A stretch of DNA of 21,968 nt from a virus: positions 1 through 21,968 of IMG/VR virus record IMGVR_UViG_3300008117_001417. One strand, 5' to 3'. Each line of letters begins with the position of its first letter. The stretch's first letter is position 1. The notes under the pieces are model-generated. The model saw only the letters and a list, made by a program, of their open reading frames with translations. It did no database searches and had not been told where the DNA came from. Shown piece by piece: positions 19,885 to 21,968 of this stretch. Both the position numbers and the translations under genes were made by a program.

Positions 19885-20870
19885 ACTGCCACTTCAGCCT
19901 TAATTGTTGGGTGGCTGCTGTAACCAACCAGCTGAATGTCATCAAAATTGAAACTGAAAAGGTCTGTCTTTGCAAGATTCAACGTGACATACGGAGATGT
20001 GAATGGAGCCCGTGTCAACTGTAGCTTGGCCTGGTCTATGTGGTTTTGGTATAGATGGAGGTCACCATAGGTGTGGATAAACTCACCAGGCACCATGTCC
20101 ACACAGTGTGCCATCATCTGAAGGAGCAGAGCGTAGCTGGCGATATTGAATGGCACACCCAGGAAGAGATCACAGCTGCGCTGGTACAGCAAGCAGTTGA
20201 GCTTGCGTCGACCATCTGAGAGCACCTCTGTGTTGAAGTGAAACAGCACATGGCATGGTGGCAGGGCACAGTGATCCACCCAGTAGGGATGCCAAGCTGA
20301 GACGATCATGCGTCTATCATCTGGATTGGTCTTGAGTTTGCCAACCACCTTCTTCAGCTGGTCAACGGTGTCAAGAGCATCAAATCCATTGGCTGATGCG
20401 ATGGTCTCGTAGTCGTTGTAGAAGGGAAAAGCCCGCCACATGCCACCGTAGGTGCCCATGCCTAGGTCACCCCAACGATTCGCAAAGTCTGAGGAATTTT
20501 TGATTTCCTTGACAAAGTTAGGCTGAGAAAGTTTTTGCACTGGTACCTTGATCAAGGTACCAGCTCTTCCCTCAATATCAAACTCAGGGGTTTTTAAGTA
20601 ACGCTGGTAGGCCCAGTCATCCCAGATGTGGACGTCATTATCCACCAGGTACTTGATGTTGGTGCTGCCACTGATGAACCAGAGCAGCTCATGAATGATG
20701 CCTTTGAAAAAGACCTTCTTGGTGGTCAGCAAGGGAAATCCCTCAGCCAAATCAAACCTGGCTTGGGCTCCAAAGACACCAATGGTGTCCACGCCTGTCC
20801 GATTTTTCTTGGGCTTTCCCTCCTGTAGGACCTTCCTAAGGAGACCCAAGTAGGTCTCGTCATGGATCAT
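19881..20870 (-). CDS. thyA: Thymidylate synthase (ThyA type)
   Basis: Makes dTMP from dUMP with methylene-tetrahydrofolate, supplying phage DNA synthesis. All key residues are present: Arg24 (KNRTGV), ELLWFISGSTN (61-71), the Arg186-Arg187 phosphate site in DDRRMIVSAWHP, catalytic Cys206 in LPPCH, YQRSCDLFLGVPFNIASY (229-246), and HTYGDLHLYQNH (266-277). At 329 aa it exceeds E. coli ThyA (264) mainly by an insertion near residues 88-132, similar in place to that of Lactobacillus casei. GDLGMGTYGGMWRAF carries one extra residue against the usual GDLGxVYGxQWRAW. No intron interrupts it. A 24-bp palindrome lies in the insertion codons. ATG overlaps the upstream stop. Confidence 0.95.
   Translation of the reverse strand: MIHDETYLGLLRKVLQEGKPKKNRTGVDTIGVFGAQARFDLAEGFPLLTTKKVFFKGIIHELLWFISGSTNIKYLVDNDVHIWDDWAYQRYLKTPEFDIEGRAGTLIKVPVQKLSQPNFVKEIKNSSDFANRWGDLGMGTYGGMWRAFPFYNDYETIASANGFDALDTVDQLKKVVGKLKTNPDDRRMIVSAWHPYWVDHCALPPCHVLFHFNTEVLSDGRRKLNCLLYQRSCDLFLGVPFNIASYALLLQMMAHCVDMVPGEFIHTYGDLHLYQNHIDQAKLQLTRAPFTSPYVTLNLAKTDLFSFNFDDIQLVGYSSHPTIKAEVAV
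20540..20563. repeat. Perfect 24-bp palindrome inside thyA
   Basis: CTGGTACCTTGA is followed directly by its reverse complement TCAAGGTACCAG, with no loop. It encodes residues about 103-111, in the lineage-specific insertion of the enzyme. No T-run adjoins it on the - strand. A rough estimate of such a repeat arising by chance here is about 0.01. Confidence 0.75.
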
Positions 20871-21070
20871 TGGTTAACAACAAGGATGTAGGAGTTCTTC
20901 AGTACATCACCCCACAGGAGCAGTGATCCGCTTTTCCCCTCACTGATGACATCAAGATTCACAGCAGTGGCCTGGGCCATGAAGTCACGAATCTTTGCTA
21001 CGTCTGTGTCAGGATCTGTCTTGATTTCGAAGGCCTTACCGTTTGGCAGATAGATGACATGCTTTGGCAT
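20867..21070 (-). CDS. Small unknown protein (67 aa)
   Basis: Sixty-seven residues (MPKHVIYLPNGKAFEIKTDPDTDVAKIRDFM...) reading like a small beta-alpha-beta domain; no family recognised. The start codon lies in one arm of a perfect 8-bp hairpin (21068-21089), which could limit its translation. Its stop overlaps the thyA ATG (ATGA), so thyA translation may depend on it. Confidence 0.6.
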   Translation of the reverse strand: MPKHVIYLPNGKAFEIKTDPDTDVAKIRDFMAQATAVNLDVISEGKSGSLLLWGDVLKNSYILVVNQ

Positions 21071-21089
21071 AGGTTACCTAGAACCTATG
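21068..21089 (-). promoter_or_regulatory. Hairpin covering the start codon of the 67-aa gene
   Basis: CATAGGTT (21068-21075) and AACCTATG (21082-21089) pair perfectly around a 6-nt loop. On the - strand mRNA the ATG is in the second arm. No Shine-Dalgarno is visible. A role in start-site control is inferred. Confidence 0.5.
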
Positions 21090-21094
21090 TGGGG

Positions 21095-21841
21095 TCACAG
21101 CCCAAGAATTTTGTCGATTGACTGGGAAACTTTGCTGTCCAACAGGTTAGCTCCAGTCATCAGTCTCACAAACTTGTCCTCGTAGCTGGTTCCCTCAACG
21201 TAGGGCCAGAACTGGTCGATGGCCTTACCTTTCTCCACACATTTGTCATAGGCAACCTTGGCCATGACCTCCCTCATGGGAACCTCAATGCCATACTGCT
21301 CAGTGAAGAGTCTCATGAGTGTCTCAACATCAAGATCGTCCATGGGGTCGATCTCCATCTCATGGGCCATCCAGTGGTCAAAGCTGTCCGGATCATAGGC
21401 CTCTCCCCAGCGGTCATTACGGTATCTGGCCTTGAGCTCTTGGGTTGTGGATGCATACTCACCAGGCCCGGTCACTCTCACATAGACACTGGCAGGTGAA
21501 TCACCCGCAGGACCATAATTCATACCAGAACCCACGACTGGGTACATGGACATGTCCTCTCTGGTGTCACCCGTTACTTTAGGCATGATTTTTCCCGTGA
21601 TCATGCCATCTGGCAGCAAACCACCAATGTTCACATACTGATTGAAGACTGTGAATGAGGGACCCATGGACCACAAAAATTCAGCTATGAGCGGTGGTTT
21701 AGGGTTGACTTTGACAGAGAAATTGTCAAAGGCAGCCATGACTGACACAGGGTTGCCAGAGCCAGCCATCATGCCAACCTCGACGCCATATCTTCCACCC
21801 AATTCACGGGATCTTACTGCCCAATCGGATCGTGTGCTCAT
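21095..21841 (-). CDS. Unknown protein (248 aa)
   Basis: No family recognised. The first 100 residues are Gly/Met/Val/Ser-rich without charge clusters (VGMMAGSGNPVSVMAAF, FLWSMGPSFTVFNQYVNIGG); a middle part is Pro/Gly/Tyr-rich; the C-terminal 100 are acidic and helical (MAHEMEIDPMDDLDVETLMRLF, REVMAKVAYDKCVEKG). No clear membrane helix. ATG 21841 has one of the best ribosome sites in the window (GAGGAG about 6 nt upstream) and overlaps the upstream stop as ATGA. Context: the thyA operon. Confidence 0.65.
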   Translation of the reverse strand: MSTRSDWAVRSRELGGRYGVEVGMMAGSGNPVSVMAAFDNFSVKVNPKPPLIAEFLWSMGPSFTVFNQYVNIGGLLPDGMITGKIMPKVTGDTREDMSMYPVVGSGMNYGPAGDSPASVYVRVTGPGEYASTTQELKARYRNDRWGEAYDPDSFDHWMAHEMEIDPMDDLDVETLMRLFTEQYGIEVPMREVMAKVAYDKCVEKGKAIDQFWPYVEGTSYEDKFVRLMTGANLLDSKVSQSIDKILGL

Positions 21842-21968
21842 TTGTAGCTCCTCATGACTAGGTTAACTAACTCTGGTTCGTTGGGCAGCACGCCTTTGTC
21901 AATCATCTCCTTGACACACCAATCCGCCATCTCTACCATCACATCCTCTGGAAGGGCATGGTTTTCAA
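21838..21968 (-). CDS. Unknown protein, C-terminal end only
   Basis: The frame enters from the right edge and ends at TGA 21840-21838, overlapping the next ATG. About 43 residues are visible: ENHALPEDVMVEMADWCVKE, then MIDKGVLPNEPELVNLVMRSYK. They look helical. Its last codons carry the Shine-Dalgarno of the next gene. Family unknown. Confidence 0.55.
   Translation of the reverse strand, partial: ENHALPEDVMVEMADWCVKEMIDKGVLPNEPELVNLVMRSYK

Noticed and set aside
20475-20610. Insertion of about 45 residues in thymidylate synthase
   Set aside because: A similar insertion at the same place is known in Lactobacillus casei thymidylate synthase, so the insertion itself is not new; the palindrome in it is reported separately.
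1-21968. tRNA genes, CRISPR arrays, insertion sequences, homing endonucleases, integrase
   Set aside because: Looked for in gaps and genes; no cloverleaf-like stretch, spaced repeat series, transposase or HNH/GIY-YIG motif was seen.

Overview
This window is a piece of a large double-stranded DNA tailed phage with a contractile tail (myovirus), distantly related to T4. The main reason is the combination of T4-type functions: a gp61-sized primase with zinc ribbon and TOPRIM, a gp47/SbcD-like nuclease subunit, a portal, a gp25-type baseplate wedge domain, a UvsW-like SF2 helicase, thymidylate synthase and a GroES-like co-chaperonin. Genes are packed almost without gaps, mostly joined by ATGA or TAATG overlaps, and lie in short blocks that alternate strand. 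I see no tRNA, rRNA, CRISPR array, insertion sequence or integrase. The host cannot be named from this sequence. Most starts lack a clear Shine-Dalgarno, which hints at a host that initiates often without one.

Layout. 1-600: tail end of an unknown + gene and a small - gene, convergent. 575-2169 (+): primase, then a co-chaperonin made of two tandem GroES domains. 2154-4436 (-): Nudix-like protein, Mre11/SbcD-like nuclease, then a separately led, GC-richer gene for a probable virion protein. 4413-4962: a small + gene and a convergent small ribbon-helix-helix-like - gene. 5002-9274 (+): portal, PKD-gp25 baseplate fusion, a small gene with a possible frameshift, and a collagen-like fibre protein. 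9248-12020 (-): five virion-type genes, one with a PA14 sugar-binding-type domain. 12048-15688 (+): small gene, GT9 glycosyltransferase, FkbM methyltransferase, SF2 helicase. 15685-17532 (-): AAA+ ATPase and two unknown genes. 17559-19228 (+): protein with two IPT/TIG-like domains, a Cys/Lys-rich small protein and a staphylococcal-type nuclease. 19225-21968 (-): unknown genes, thymidylate synthase and a GT-A glycosyltransferase-like protein.

How they fit together: replication and recombination (primase, nuclease subunit, helicase, SNase), nucleotide supply (ThyA, Nudix), folding (GroES pair), capsid and tail assembly (portal, gp25, fibres, PA14, IPT) and sugar chemistry (GT9, FkbM, GT-A) are interleaved rather than grouped.

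Most distinctive points: the double GroES protein, the PKD-gp25 fusion, the glycan-modification genes, intrinsic terminators buried inside the convergent neighbour's coding sequence, two genes whose coding-like frame runs upstream past their only usable start codon, and several strong inverted repeats inside genes, including a perfect 24-bp palindrome in thyA.
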